Source of the DNA: an uncultured Clostridia bacterium
GTDB taxonomy: Bacteria; Bacillota; Clostridia; Oscillospirales; Ruminococcaceae
Assembly (NCBI GenBank): GCA_944385905.1
Contig: CALWZA010000007.1
Span: 16,232-80,231, forward strand
DNA: 64,000 bases
Direction of reading: 5' to 3'
Part shown: in pieces, positions 43,340-53,411 of the stretch
How the letters are laid out: each line of letters opens with the position of its first letter
How positions within the stretch are numbered: position 1 is the first letter of the stretch
Program-made: the position numbers and the translations under genes
The notes under the pieces: model-generated
What the model was told of the DNA's origin: nothing
The model's input: the letters and a program-made list of their open reading frames with translations, nothing else
Database searches by the model: none

Positions 43340-44110
43340 TTAATCAACATTCTTCTTGTAAATAAGATACAGTCCGTCAACCAACAGATTTGAATCGATT
43401 ATTACCTCTCTTCTGCAATGCTCGACAATTGACGGCGCAAGCCCTCCGGTGGCTATTACAGCTGCGTCTTCGCCGAGAATCTCTTTATAGCGGTCAATCA
43501 TTCCGTCAATCATCGACGCTGTTCCCAATACTATTCCGGATTTCATACAGTCTATTGAGTTAGTTCCTATTACAGTATTGCCTGTCAGCTCCGTATTGAT
43601 GTGGGGCAACTGCGCAGTTCCGGAAGAGAGGGCGGATAATGACACGCGCACTCCAGGAAAAATAGATCCCCCCAAAAACGCTCCGTGGCGGTCTATTGCG
43701 GATATAGTAGTCGCTGTACCTAAATCAAAAATAATCATCGGACAGCGGTACTTTGCAAGCGCCCCTACCGCTCCGCAAACCAAGTCCGCTCCGAGTGTCG
43801 CCGGATTATCAATTTTTATATCCAATCCGGTTTTTATGCCCGGACCCACTACCATTACTCTGCATGAGAATAATTTCGTAAGCGCTTTCTTGAGAGTTGG
43901 TACTAACGGTGGTACAACAGTTGAAACAATCGCTCCCGTAAAATCAGACGGAGAATATCCGTATAGTCTTATGATATCAGCAAATTCAATCGCATACTGA
44001 TCCTCCATTTTAGAGGCTTCGGTTGCAACTCTCGATGTGAATCTGAGCTGATCGTTTTCAAAAGCTCCTAGTACAATATTCGTATTTCCGACGTCAACAG
44101 TAAAAATCAT
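43340..44110 (-). CDS. coaX: Type III pantothenate kinase
   Basis: 256-residue enzyme for the first step of coenzyme A synthesis. VDVGNTNIVLGAF is the N-terminal phosphate loop, GPGIKTGLDIKIDNPATLGADLV the substrate region, and FDLGTATTISAID the second ATPase-fold motif. It ends normally. AGGAG ribosome site. It is transcribed from its own promoter with the ECF S component. Confidence 0.96.
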   Translation of the reverse strand: MIFTVDVGNTNIVLGAFENDQLRFTSRVATEASKMEDQYAIEFADIIRLYGYSPSDFTGAIVSTVVPPLVPTLKKALTKLFSCRVMVVGPGIKTGLDIKIDNPATLGADLVCGAVGALAKYRCPMIIFDLGTATTISAIDRHGAFLGGSIFPGVRVSLSALSSGTAQLPHINTELTGNTVIGTNSIDCMKSGIVLGTASMIDGMIDRYKEILGEDAAVIATGGLAPSIVEHCRREVIIDSNLLVDGLYLIYKKNVD

Positions 44111-44152
44111 TTCAACTCTCCTATTATTATAAAGCTGATTGCCTGTATTTAA

Positions 44153-44181
44153 AGTATACTACAATCTACAAAAAAATGCAA
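44153..44181 (-). promoter_or_regulatory. Promoter of coaX
   Basis: TTGCAT (44176-44181) and TATACT (44153-44158), 17-base spacer, minus strand. Confidence 0.75.
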
Positions 44182-44230
44182 GCAGGTTTAATTTTTTTCG
44201 CAGGTTTAATGAAAATAAATACATTTTATA

Positions 44231-44259
44231 TTGACAACTGAGCATTATGCTGATAATAT
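44231..44259 (+). promoter_or_regulatory. Promoter of the GH74 gene
   Basis: TTGACA (44231-44236) and TAATAT (44254-44259), 17-base spacer. It is divergent from the coaX promoter; the leader to the start codon is ~105 bases. Confidence 0.7.
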
Positions 44260-44371
44260 TTACTTAGCTGTTTTGAAAATCGGTATCAGTCGCATCTGCT
44301 ATCAGTTTTTATTCGGCTTAATATTTTGAAAATGCTTATATTTGCCGTTTATCGGCGGAAAGGATGAGGTC

Positions 44372-46582
44372 ATGAATAATTTAAAACGATTATTATGTCT
44401 TCTGGTAGCTGCGGCGTCACTTATCTCTTTCAGTGCCTGTGGCAATAATGATGAAAGCGAGTCTGACAACATAAATGGTTCAGCAGAGCAAAGTCAAAAT
44501 GTTCCGTTATTTATTAATGATGATTGGACGTACGGACAGGTTGCTATGGGCGGAGGAGGATTTGTGTCGGGCGTATTTTCAACTCCTGAGCAGAACCTGT
44601 TTTACGCAAGAACTGATGTTGGCGGAGCTTACAGATGGGACAGCGAACTCGAGCAGTGGGTGTCTATCAGCAGCTTTGTAAGCGAAATGGACAAGGGGCT
44701 TCTCGGAATTGACGGCTTGGCATTCGACCCAAGCGCTCCTAACAAGGTATACCTTCTTGCGGGAACCGATTACTTCAGCGACGGTAAAACTGCCGTTCTC
44801 AGGTCCGACGACTATGGCAAAACTTTTGAACAGACAGATGTCACTAACCTTATCAAAGTTCACGGCAACGGCAACCTCAGAGGTTCAGGCGAGAGAATTG
44901 CTGTCGACCCAAATGACGGCGACATTATTTTTGCCGGCGGACGCACGGGCGGCCTGATTAAAAGCACGGACGGAGGAAAAAGCTGGTCAAAAGTTGAATC
45001 TCTCGCTGTCAATGAAACCGAAAGCGGAGCGGGAATAAACGGAATTGTTTTTGATCCGTCAACCGGAGAAAAGGGTAAGGCAACTCAAAGAATTTACGTT
45101 ACTGTGGCAAGAAGCAACGACAGCAATGTTTATGTTTCCGAAGACGGAGGAAAATCGTGGAACCCTGTCGAAGGCTTTCCAACTCAATATGAACCATATC
45201 GCTCAAAATTGGATTCAGAGGGCAACCTTTACATTACATTCGGCGAATCGTCATCATATAAAGGCGGCCTCTATCGTCTCAACGCTTCTGACAAGAGCGT
45301 AGAAGATATATCTCCTGTTGACAAGAGCATGGGCGACGTGGTTATTGACCCTGAAAATCCGCAGAGACTGGTTGCATGCACTATATATGTTTGGAGTCAT
45401 CAGCCAAACGGCGGTTACGGTGATGAGTTCTACACATCGGAAGACGGCGGAAAAACATGGAGATATCTCAATGAAGACATGAAAATTAGCGACGGCGGAA
45501 TTGAATGGATTAACGGTTATGCTATCCACTGGGCCGGCTCACTGGCAATGGATCCTTACAATACAAATACTGTCATGGTTATTTCAGGAAACGGTATATT
45601 CCGCTGTGATAATATTTGGGATGAATCGCCTGAATTCTATTTCTTTGTTAGAGGTCTTGAGGAGACGGTTCCGTTCGACTGTATCAGCATCCCCGGCGGA
45701 ACTTTATTTACCGCTATCGGCGACTATGACGGCTTTGACAACACTGACGTAAATGAATACGGCAGATATCACACGACTAATGTAGGAACAACTACAAGCA
45801 TCGCAGTTGCGGGTCTTGACCCGAACATCAGAGTAAAGCTCGGCGGTTCTTCAACTGAACAGCAGCTTCTTTACACTGAGGACGGAGGAGAAACCTGGAC
45901 GTTTATTACCAACTCTCCTGAAGAAGGCAAGGTTATGGGCGGAGGAAAAGTAGCTGTTACCGCCGACGGAAAAACTATTATCTGGTGTCCTTCTGATAAC
46001 CTTAATTCCGCTTACTATACCACGGACCGCGGAGCTACATGGAACAAGGTTATCGGCATCAGAGGAGGATATTATGTTATAGCGGACCCGGTAAACCCTG
46101 ACTATGTTTACGCTAACGGTCAAAACGGTTTTATGGTAAGCTCCAACGGCGGTCAGACTTTCAGCGCAAAGAGTATGCTGAGCAATATCGCCGCGAGAGT
46201 TACTGTCTCGGCCGGACAAGAGGGCGTTGTTTATATCCCGTGCAATGATTTCGGTCTGTTTGTCTCAAATGATCACGGTAAGACAGTGACAAAAATAAAC
46301 ACTGTTGAAAATTGCCTGGCGGTAGGTGTTGGAAAGGGAAAAACCGATGACGCTCAGCCTGTTATTTACGTTTTCGGAAAAGTAAAAGATCAGCCGGACA
46401 ACGCTATATATATGTCTGAGGACGGCGGAGAAACGTGGGAGAGGGTCAACGATGACCTGCACCAGTACGGAGGTGTCGGAAACGGTGGCTTCATTGTCGG
46501 CGACAACAATATTTACGGCAGATGCTATATGGGAACTGTAGGTCTCGGTCTTGCCTATTTTGATAAAATCGATAAGAACTAA
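44372..46582 (+). CDS. GH74 xyloglucanase, lipoprotein
   Basis: 736 residues. A signal peptide with a lipoprotein-type cysteine (LLVAAASLISFSAC) is followed by an acidic linker, so it is anchored outside the membrane. Two seven-bladed propeller halves carry many SEDGGKTW-type BNR repeats. The catalytic aspartates lie in YARTDVGGAYRWD (~80) and AIGDYDGFD (~455). GH74 enzymes cut xyloglucan backbones, endo or exo. There is no carbohydrate-binding or dockerin module. The ATG at 44372 follows GGAAAGGATGAGG; a TTG ten codons upstream is not needed. Confidence 0.93.
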   Translation: MNNLKRLLCLLVAAASLISFSACGNNDESESDNINGSAEQSQNVPLFINDDWTYGQVAMGGGGFVSGVFSTPEQNLFYARTDVGGAYRWDSELEQWVSISSFVSEMDKGLLGIDGLAFDPSAPNKVYLLAGTDYFSDGKTAVLRSDDYGKTFEQTDVTNLIKVHGNGNLRGSGERIAVDPNDGDIIFAGGRTGGLIKSTDGGKSWSKVESLAVNETESGAGINGIVFDPSTGEKGKATQRIYVTVARSNDSNVYVSEDGGKSWNPVEGFPTQYEPYRSKLDSEGNLYITFGESSSYKGGLYRLNASDKSVEDISPVDKSMGDVVIDPENPQRLVACTIYVWSHQPNGGYGDEFYTSEDGGKTWRYLNEDMKISDGGIEWINGYAIHWAGSLAMDPYNTNTVMVISGNGIFRCDNIWDESPEFYFFVRGLEETVPFDCISIPGGTLFTAIGDYDGFDNTDVNEYGRYHTTNVGTTTSIAVAGLDPNIRVKLGGSSTEQQLLYTEDGGETWTFITNSPEEGKVMGGGKVAVTADGKTIIWCPSDNLNSAYYTTDRGATWNKVIGIRGGYYVIADPVNPDYVYANGQNGFMVSSNGGQTFSAKSMLSNIAARVTVSAGQEGVVYIPCNDFGLFVSNDHGKTVTKINTVENCLAVGVGKGKTDDAQPVIYVFGKVKDQPDNAIYMSEDGGETWERVNDDLHQYGGVGNGGFIVGDNNIYGRCYMGTVGLGLAYFDKIDKN

Positions 46583-46633
46583 CTGACAGAATATTATATG
46601 GCTTATTAAGGAGTGCTCTTATACAAGATACTT

Positions 46634-47629
46634 TTAGCTTAAATTTTCGGAAAGCTCTGTTCCTGAAAAATAATGCGCCAGTATTTCCTTGTATGATGAG
46701 CCTCCTTTTGCCATTTCATTAGCTCCGAACTGTGACATTCCGGCAAGGTGCCCTGCTCCCTTAACATTAAAAACAAACGTGTTTTCTTCAGCGTCATATT
46801 TAAAGGTGAAGCACGCGGACGGCAGATTTAATATTCGGGCAGCTTCAACACCGGAAATTGATAAGCCGCTGTCATCAAGCCAAACTTGTTTGACATAACC
46901 GGCTGCGGTTTTGTCACCCAACGCAAGCCAGTGCGACTTATTCTCGCTTAGTGTCAATCCCTCAATACTTGTTACAAGTCTTGCGAAAACCTCATCGGCG
47001 CTCATTTCTTTGACTGTAAGATAGTTTTCCGCGAGAATATCTCCGGGGCTCTCAACGCTCTGCATATAAGGAAGAGGTATTCCCCATACATCCTCGGCAC
47101 TGACTGTTTTCCCCGGTGAAACCGCATGAAACGCTGCTACGATCGGCTCTCCCTCATACGTAAGAATCTGACCGGATGTTTGATTTACGGCTTCGCTAAT
47201 TTTAGCGTACATCTCGGAATAGCTGTCACCGTAATAATTTTCTGCCTGTTCATCTGTAAAATATTTTTGATACTTTGTAAAATCATTTGATAAATCTGCT
47301 CCTAGTAGCTCTGCAGTTGGATTTGTTTTTTCACTCTCCTGACGCAAAACCGCATATGTGCGCACCAAAACCGCCTGAGCTTTTAATGCCTCTTCCGAAT
47401 AGCTCGCAGGCATCAGAGCAAAAACGGAGTCTATTACATATTTTTCGACAGGCACTTCTATTATTTCCCCGCTTGCTTCATCAAGAATCTTAATATCTCT
47501 GATTGTACCCACCTCACCAATTACAGGATAGGCTTCATTATCTCCCACGGGTTTTATAAATATAACCGCGGCGGGTATTATTACGACAAGAATTCCGAAT
47601 AGTGCGATTATTTTTAAATAGTTTTTCAT
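46634..47629 (-). CDS. spoIID: SpoIID/LytB-family protein
   Basis: 331 residues. One N-terminal membrane helix (~5-27) is followed by the SpoIID domain: VPVEKYVIDSVFALMPASYSEEALKAQAV-type motif, with the catalytic glutamate in SEEALKAQAVLVRTYA, then YYGDSY and a C-terminal GAGHLAGMSQFGANEMAKGG. SpoIID is a lytic transglycosylase active in forespore engulfment, so the organism is likely spore-forming or descended from one. The gene is isolated between two glycosidase genes. Start follows GAAAGGAC. Confidence 0.9.
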   Translation of the reverse strand: MKNYLKIIALFGILVVIIPAAVIFIKPVGDNEAYPVIGEVGTIRDIKILDEASGEIIEVPVEKYVIDSVFALMPASYSEEALKAQAVLVRTYAVLRQESEKTNPTAELLGADLSNDFTKYQKYFTDEQAENYYGDSYSEMYAKISEAVNQTSGQILTYEGEPIVAAFHAVSPGKTVSAEDVWGIPLPYMQSVESPGDILAENYLTVKEMSADEVFARLVTSIEGLTLSENKSHWLALGDKTAAGYVKQVWLDDSGLSISGVEAARILNLPSACFTFKYDAEENTFVFNVKGAGHLAGMSQFGANEMAKGGSSYKEILAHYFSGTELSENLS

Positions 47630-47669
47630 TTCAGACGTCCTTTCTTATCATTATTGTTAAGCGTTCAAT

Positions 47670-47699
47670 ACTATATTAATCCAGCATTCTTAATAACAA
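47670..47699 (-). promoter_or_regulatory. Promoter of spoIID-like gene
   Basis: TTGTTA (47694-47699) and TATAGT (47670-47675), 18-base spacer, minus strand. It could instead be read by a sporulation sigma factor; that is not resolved. Confidence 0.5.
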
Positions 47700-47772
47700 C
47701 GTCGAAATTACAGACATGCTGTTTTTATGCGATTACTATTAATTTTAATTTTATTTGAAAGGAGTTTTTATC

Positions 47773-49272
47773 TTGAATTACAAGAATCCTATTATCAGAG
47801 GCTTTCACCCTGACCCAAGCGTTTGCAGAGCCAACGGCAAATACTATCTTGTATGCAGTTCAATGCAGTATTTTCCCGGAGTGCCGATTTTTGAAAGCGA
47901 CGATCTTATAAACTGGAAGAAAATCGGAAACTGCCTGACCCGGCCGAGCCAGATTCACCTTGAAAAAGTCAGAAGTTCCGGCGGAGTTTTTGCCCCAACA
48001 ATTCGGTACAATAACGGACGGTTTTATATGACTACAACGAACGACTCAACTCATCAGAATTTTTATGTGTGGACAGATGATATCTATGGTGAGTGGTCAG
48101 AGCCTGTTTTTGTCGATCAGGGAGGCATAGACCCATCGCTTCTTTTCGATGATGACGGGAAAGTGTATTTTATGAGCAACGGCGCCGACGATGAAGGAAA
48201 CTACGGCATAACCGTGTGTGAAATTGATATTGATACCGGAAAAAAGCTTTCGAAAAGCAAAACAGTATGGAAAGGCTCCGGAGGCAGATACCTTGAAGGC
48301 CCACATTTGTACAAAATTAACGGCAGATACCTTTTGCTTGCGGCAGAAGGAGGAACAGAGTACGGACACATGGTTACATACGCTGTTTCGGATTCGGTTT
48401 TCGGCGAATATAAAGGCTATGACAAAAACCCTGTCCTTACAAACAGAAATCTCGGAGGATATGAGATTCAGGGAATAGGGCACGGGGACCTGATTGAGGA
48501 TTATAACGGAAACTGGTGGATAGTATGCCTTGGGTTCAGGCAGATAGGTCAGTGGTCGGCTTTCCATCATCTTGGACGTGAAACATTTTTAACCCCTGTT
48601 GATTTTAACGGCGTATGGTTTACCGCCGGCACAAACGGAACCACAGCCAAAGAGTATGCGACCGACAGAATTTCCGACTCGGTTGTTCAGGATTTTAAAA
48701 CAGTATATACTTTTGAAAACACAAATCACGATGTCGAGTGGTGCTATCTGAGAATACCTCAAAAGGATAACTATGAATTTAAAAAGGACAGGCTGGTTTT
48801 AAAAGGAACTTCTGTTACGCTCGATGACTGCGATTCTCCGACATTTATCGGTATAAGGCAAAACGAGTTTAACTCTGAAATAAGCTGTGATGTATCGGCT
48901 GACTGCGGAGAAGCCGGAATTACAATGTATATGGATGAAAACGCTCACTATGACCTTGCGCTGAGAAAGAATGGTGACGGGGAATATGAGGTTATAAAAA
49001 GAATAAAAATCGGTGAAATAAACTATATTCAAAATTCGGTCAGGGTATATTCAAACTCCATTACCCTTAAAATATACTGTTCAAATTTTATATACTCGTT
49101 TGCGGCACTTGATAATAACATTAAGCATGAACTCGGAACCGCAGAGACTCGTCTGCTTTCCTCTGAAGTCGCAGGAGGCTTTACAGGCGTGTTTGCAGGA
49201 CTGTACGCTTGCAGTCAGCATGGAGGCAATGAAGCAGTCTTCAGTAACTTTATTATGGAGAACAAGGAATAG
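47773..49272 (+). CDS. Glycoside hydrolase family 43 (beta-xylosidase/arabinofuranosidase)
   Basis: 499 residues, no signal peptide, so intracellular. A five-bladed propeller carries the GH43 triad: base Asp in GFHPDPSV (~13), pKa-tuning Asp in GGIDPSLLFDDDG (~121), and acid Glu in YLEGPHLYK (~175). A C-terminal ~190-residue beta-sandwich (from ~320) matches the xylosidase-type domain that lines the active site. It probably releases xylose or arabinose from short chains. The TTG at 47773 with GAAAGGAG upstream at 8 bases is the likely start; the longer frame places that site inside the gene. Confidence 0.92.
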   Translation: MNYKNPIIRGFHPDPSVCRANGKYYLVCSSMQYFPGVPIFESDDLINWKKIGNCLTRPSQIHLEKVRSSGGVFAPTIRYNNGRFYMTTTNDSTHQNFYVWTDDIYGEWSEPVFVDQGGIDPSLLFDDDGKVYFMSNGADDEGNYGITVCEIDIDTGKKLSKSKTVWKGSGGRYLEGPHLYKINGRYLLLAAEGGTEYGHMVTYAVSDSVFGEYKGYDKNPVLTNRNLGGYEIQGIGHGDLIEDYNGNWWIVCLGFRQIGQWSAFHHLGRETFLTPVDFNGVWFTAGTNGTTAKEYATDRISDSVVQDFKTVYTFENTNHDVEWCYLRIPQKDNYEFKKDRLVLKGTSVTLDDCDSPTFIGIRQNEFNSEISCDVSADCGEAGITMYMDENAHYDLALRKNGDGEYEVIKRIKIGEINYIQNSVRVYSNSITLKIYCSNFIYSFAALDNNIKHELGTAETRLLSSEVAGGFTGVFAGLYACSQHGGNEAVFSNFIMENKE

Positions 49273-49273
49273 A

Positions 49274-49327
49274 AAAAGCCCGCCGGATTATTGGTGTTTC
49301 CAATGTCCGACGGGCTGTATTTTTTGC
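49274..49327. terminator. Bidirectional terminator between GH43 and the fuc operon
   Basis: AGCCCGCCGGA pairs with TCCGACGGGCT (one mismatch), with inner ATTGG/CCAAT pairing. It is followed by a T-run on the plus side and by TTTTTC on the minus side. Confidence 0.9.
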
Positions 49328-49338
49328 TTATCCGTTAG

Positions 49339-50757
49339 TTAAGCGTTATATGTTTTAGTTTCAAACGAGTCAAAAATCAGTTTTTTAGCTTCTGAAAGAG
49401 ATGAAATCCAACCGTATCTCAGCATTTGAACGGTTATATTTCCGATGGCAGTTGCCTCAACAGGACCGGCGTAAACTGTTTTGCCGGTTGCTTTTGCGGT
49501 AAGGGTGTTCAGATAGTCGTCCTTGCAGCCGCCTCCCACAATATGAATGCAGTCAAACTTAACTCCGTCAACCTTTTCAAGCTCACGGATTGTCTCTCCG
49601 TAGCTGTCAGCAAGGCTTGCGTAAATAACAGTGCCGAGCTGACCGACAGTTTCAGGAACTTCCTGTTTTGTTTTTTTACAGTATGATTTAATAGCGTCAA
49701 TCATGCTCTTAGGCGCAAGAAAGCTGTTGTCATTGACGTCAATTCTCGAAGCAAAGTCCTTGGCTTCCATGGCTTGAGAACAAATCTCATCAAAGCTGAG
49801 CGGCTTTCCGGCGGCTTTAAACTCACGCCTGACCGACTGAATAATCCAAAGACCCATGATGTTTTTGAGATGACGGTATCTGTAATCGTAGCCGCCCTCG
49901 TTAGTAAAACCGCCGCGTAAGCTTTCGTTTGAGCAGTTAGCCCTAGAAAGCTCAGTACCCATAAGCGACCATGTTCCTGAACTTATGTAGGCGTATTTTT
50001 CAGCAGAGGACGGAACCGAAACAACTGCCGAACCTGTGTCGTGAGCGCATGGGAGAATAACATCACATTCAAAACCTACTTCCTCCGCTAAATCGCCGCG
50101 GAGCTTTCCGACGAGAGTACCGGGCTTAGAAACGGGGAGAAAAATACTTTCAGGTAAACCGAGCTCAGTTATCAGTTCTCTGTCCCAGTCGTTTGTCTCG
50201 GCGCTGACAAGAGAAGTAGTAGTTGCGTGTGTATACTCGTTCATCTTGACGCCTGTCAGCAAAAAGTTGAAATAATCGGGAACAGAGAGATATGTCTTTG
50301 CCTCCTCAATCTGTTCAGGATGAGCTGTTTTAACTGCATAAAGCTGAAAAACGGTGTCGTAGACCTGCTTTATGATTCCCGTTCTTTTATAAATTTCCTG
50401 CTCGGAAACGACAGAAAAAACCTTTTTGTACATTCCCTGAGTTCTTGAGTCGCGATAGCATACTGAATCGCCTATAACGCTGTCATTTTTATCAAGAAGT
50501 ACAAAATCTACGCCCCAGGTATCAATACCAATGCTTGACGGAATTTTTCCGACTGCGGCGCATTTTTTTAAGCCGTTTTTTATTTCAGCGAAAAGGCTGT
50601 CAAGATTCCAGCAAAGGCTGCCGTTTTTCTCTTCAAAGCCGTTTTCAAAGCGATAGACCTCTTCAAGCTCCATTTTTCCGCCGCATAACCTGCCCAGAAT
50701 ATGTCTTCCGCTTGAAGCACCTATATCAACGGCAAGGCAGTATTTAGTGTCGTTCAT
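49339..50757 (-). CDS. FGGY kinase, rhamnulokinase family (probable L-fuculokinase here)
   Basis: 472 residues. LAVDIGASSGRHILG is the N-terminal ATPase loop, GIDTWGVDFVLLD (~80) and CYRDSRTQGM are rhamnulokinase-family motifs, YISSGTWSLMGTE is the central motif, and IVGGGCKDDYLNTLTA the C-terminal ATP site. By sequence it is RhaB-like. By position it is the third gene of an operon with fucI and a class II aldolase, so L-fuculose is the more likely substrate. Sequence alone cannot separate the two. Start follows GGACTG. Confidence 0.85.
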   Translation of the reverse strand: MNDTKYCLAVDIGASSGRHILGRLCGGKMELEEVYRFENGFEEKNGSLCWNLDSLFAEIKNGLKKCAAVGKIPSSIGIDTWGVDFVLLDKNDSVIGDSVCYRDSRTQGMYKKVFSVVSEQEIYKRTGIIKQVYDTVFQLYAVKTAHPEQIEEAKTYLSVPDYFNFLLTGVKMNEYTHATTTSLVSAETNDWDRELITELGLPESIFLPVSKPGTLVGKLRGDLAEEVGFECDVILPCAHDTGSAVVSVPSSAEKYAYISSGTWSLMGTELSRANCSNESLRGGFTNEGGYDYRYRHLKNIMGLWIIQSVRREFKAAGKPLSFDEICSQAMEAKDFASRIDVNDNSFLAPKSMIDAIKSYCKKTKQEVPETVGQLGTVIYASLADSYGETIRELEKVDGVKFDCIHIVGGGCKDDYLNTLTAKATGKTVYAGPVEATAIGNITVQMLRYGWISSLSEAKKLIFDSFETKTYNA

Positions 50758-50782
50758 TTACAGCAGTCCTTTCAGTTCTGGT

Positions 50783-51475
50783 TTAGTCCTCGGAGTACTT
50801 TTTATATCCCGGATGGCGGCCTGTTACCTTGTAGTTGGCTCTCATGCTGATAAGCCTGTCAATATTCTCTCTTGAGATTTCCTTAGCGCCGCCGAGCAAA
50901 TGAGCCGTAAGGCTGATTTTAGCGAAAAGCTCAAGGGTCTCCATGCGGTAGTAAGCGGTGATGAGGTCAGCTCCGACTGTAAGAGCGCCGTGGTTTTCCA
51001 AAAGCACAACGTCATGCTCCTGAAGATAAGGAGCGATAGCGTCGGGAACTTCGTTTGTAGAAGGCGTTCCGTAAGGAGTAACGGGGACCGAACCGATAGC
51101 TATGACGGTTTCAATCATAGAATACTTATCAAGCGGAATACCTGCCACAGCATAGCCGGTTGCCGTCGGCGGATGAGCGTGAACAACAGCGCCTACATCA
51201 TCGCGCTCCTTATAGCAGCGCAGATGCATTTTGATTTCGCTTGACGGCTTATATCCATCAAGAGCCTCGATTATTTCATACTTATCGTTGATGATAACCA
51301 GCTTTTCGGGAGTTATAAAGCTCTTTGAAATACCTGTCGGGGTGCACATAAAGTTGCCGTCAGGGAGCTTGACAGAAACGTTACCGTCGTTGGCGGCAAC
51401 CCAGCCGAGCTGCCACATTTTGTGGCAGACATCGCAGATTGCGTCTCTGACGTCGGAGTATGACAAATTAGACAT
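50783..51475 (-). CDS. fucA: Class II aldolase (L-fuculose-1-phosphate aldolase)
   Basis: 230 residues. Class II aldolase/adducin fold: WVAANDGNVSVKLPDG, TPTGISKSF, AVVHAHPPTATGYAVAG with zinc-binding histidines, the acidic IETVIAIGSVPV, and LLENHGALTVGADL with a third His. It splits fuculose 1-phosphate to DHAP and lactaldehyde. Assigned to fucose by its place between fucI and the kinase. It is slightly longer than E. coli FucA (215). GAAAGGA start site. Confidence 0.88.
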   Translation of the reverse strand: MSNLSYSDVRDAICDVCHKMWQLGWVAANDGNVSVKLPDGNFMCTPTGISKSFITPEKLVIINDKYEIIEALDGYKPSSEIKMHLRCYKERDDVGAVVHAHPPTATGYAVAGIPLDKYSMIETVIAIGSVPVTPYGTPSTNEVPDAIAPYLQEHDVVLLENHGALTVGADLITAYYRMETLELFAKISLTAHLLGGAKEISRENIDRLISMRANYKVTGRHPGYKKYSED

Positions 51476-51509
51476 AATAATTTCCTTTCAATCTATAATT
51501 AAACTCGTA

Positions 51510-53303
51510 TTACTTGAAAAGAGGACCGTAAGCAGCGCAGGCTCTGTAATCCTGACCTTCCTTGTCCATACCGAAAGCGTTCCAAGCGGCAGGACGGAAA
51601 ATGTCCTCTTCAGGAACGTTGTGCAGACAGACAGGGATTCTGAGAATTGAGCAAAGTGTGATGAGGTCGGCTCCGATATGACCGTATGAGATAGCGCCGT
51701 GGTTAGCTCCCCAGTTGTTCATAAGATCATAAGCAGAAGCAAAGGCGCCCTTGCCTGTAAGTCTCGGCGCAAACCATGTGCACGGCCATGTATAGTCTGT
51801 TCTCTTCCAAAGCGTGTCTGAAATCTCATCGGGCAGGTTGATTGTATATCCCTCGCAGATCTGCATAACAGGCCCGAGTCCCTTGACAATGTTAAGTCTC
51901 ATCATGGTAGCCGGCATTTCGCTTCTTGTGAGGAAACGTGAAGAATATCCGCCGCCTCTGAAATATCCGAGGTCAGCAAAGTTCCAGGTTGTTGCTTTAA
52001 GGCAAGCGTCCATATCCTTATCGGTCATTTCCCAGAAAGGCTTTATAACTCCGTTTCCGTTTTCATCCTTAACCTCGCCGCAGGCGTCGATACAGCAGGC
52101 GCCTGAATTGATTAAGTGAATAAAGCCCTGAGCTTCCTTAGCCTTGCCCTCAAGTTCATAGCCTGTAGCTTTCTTAACAGCTTCAGGACTCCAGTATGTA
52201 CGAACATCGGCAAACATCTGAGCTCTGCCTGTTAAAAGCTTGGCAAACATCATGCTTGTCGCGTTGAGCGTATCATTCTCCGTCGCAAGAACATACGGTT
52301 CTCTTGCTCCGTTCCAGTCAAATGACGAGTTGAGCATCGACTCTGCAAAGTCCGCGTTGGGATAAAAGTCTGTCCACTGTCTCTGACCCTGGAAGCCGCC
52401 TACGATTGCGTTGTGTCCGACCATTTCCTCTTCGCAGCCCTTAGGAAGATTCTTATTGCCGTTGAACAAATCCTTGATGATGCACATCATTTTAACGACA
52501 AACTCCCAGTCCTTTTCTTTCTGCTCGGGTGACTTCTGAAACTCCTTTGGGTTCTTATCAAATCCCTCACGGCAGTTTTTCTTAGTCCATTCGAGAGCCT
52601 TTTTGAACTCTGCTTCGTCGTAAATACCCTCGGTCATACGCCTGATGATTTCAACCTCGTCAACAGACTCAACTCTCATTCCGAGGTATTCCTCGAAAAA
52701 TTCGCTGTTTATTATTGAGCCCGCTATACCCATGCAAATCGAACCGATCTGAAGGTATGACTTGCCTCGCATTGTAGCAGCAGCAACAGCGGCACGCCCG
52801 AATCTCAAAAGCTTTTCCTTAACGTCATAAGGTATATCGGTAGCGGTAGCGTCCTGAACGTCTTGGCCGTAAATTCCGAAAGCAGGAAGTCCCTTCTGTG
52901 CGTGAGCGGCCAAAACCGCGGCAAGGTAAACAGCGCCCGGCCTTTCCGTTCCGTTAAAGCCCCAAACGCCCTTGATAGTCATAGGATCCATATCCATTGT
53001 CTCCGAGCCGTAGCACCAGCAAGGTGTAACGGTCAGGGTAATGTCAACTCCAGCTTTTTTAAACTTGTCAGCACACGCAGCGGTTTCTGCTACACGTCCT
53101 ATTGTAGTGTCGGCAATAACTACTTTGACGGGTTCGCCGTTTGAATATCTGAGATTTTCCTCAAAAAGCTTCGCGGCAGCCCTTGCCATATTCATAGTCT
53201 GGTCTTCAAGCGATTCTCTGACGTTTAAAACGCCTCTTCTTCCGTCAATGGTCGGACGGATACCGATAACCGGATAGTCTCCGATAATTCTTTTTTCTGC
53301 CAT
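51510..53303 (-). CDS. fucI: L-fucose isomerase
   Basis: 597-residue manganese enzyme turning L-fucose into L-fuculose. [20 protein letters not shown] opens the family, then [48 protein letters not shown], and C-terminal [19 protein letters not shown]. Length and motifs match FucI. AAAAGGTGG ribosome site. First gene of the operon fucI-fucA-kinase, divergent from an AraC regulator. D-arabinose may also be a substrate in this family. Confidence 0.96.
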   Translation of the reverse strand: MAEKRIIGDYPVIGIRPTIDGRRGVLNVRESLEDQTMNMARAAAKLFEENLRYSNGEPVKVVIADTTIGRVAETAACADKFKKAGVDITLTVTPCWCYGSETMDMDPMTIKGVWGFNGTERPGAVYLAAVLAAHAQKGLPAFGIYGQDVQDATATDIPYDVKEKLLRFGRAAVAAATMRGKSYLQIGSICMGIAGSIINSEFFEEYLGMRVESVDEVEIIRRMTEGIYDEAEFKKALEWTKKNCREGFDKNPKEFQKSPEQKEKDWEFVVKMMCIIKDLFNGNKNLPKGCEEEMVGHNAIVGGFQGQRQWTDFYPNADFAESMLNSSFDWNGAREPYVLATENDTLNATSMMFAKLLTGRAQMFADVRTYWSPEAVKKATGYELEGKAKEAQGFIHLINSGACCIDACGEVKDENGNGVIKPFWEMTDKDMDACLKATTWNFADLGYFRGGGYSSRFLTRSEMPATMMRLNIVKGLGPVMQICEGYTINLPDEISDTLWKRTDYTWPCTWFAPRLTGKGAFASAYDLMNNWGANHGAISYGHIGADLITLCSILRIPVCLHNVPEEDIFRPAAWNAFGMDKEGQDYRACAAYGPLFK

Positions 53304-53365
53304 ATTAATACCACCTTTTCAAAATATTTTATAAGCATTACTGAACGCAACATTTGCTTATAATT

Positions 53366-53411
53366 ATTATACTATTGATTTTATATGGTTACTTGTGTTA
53401 TACTATCACAA
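53366..53411. promoter_or_regulatory. Divergent fucI/araC-type promoter region
   Basis: Plus strand: TTGATT (53375-53380) and TATACT (53399-53404), 18-base spacer, for the regulator. Minus strand: a TATAAT (53366-53371) for fucI without a clear -35, as expected for an activator-dependent promoter. An inverted repeat TTGTG-N9-CACAA (53393-53411) covers the regulator's -10 box and may be its operator. Confidence 0.6.
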
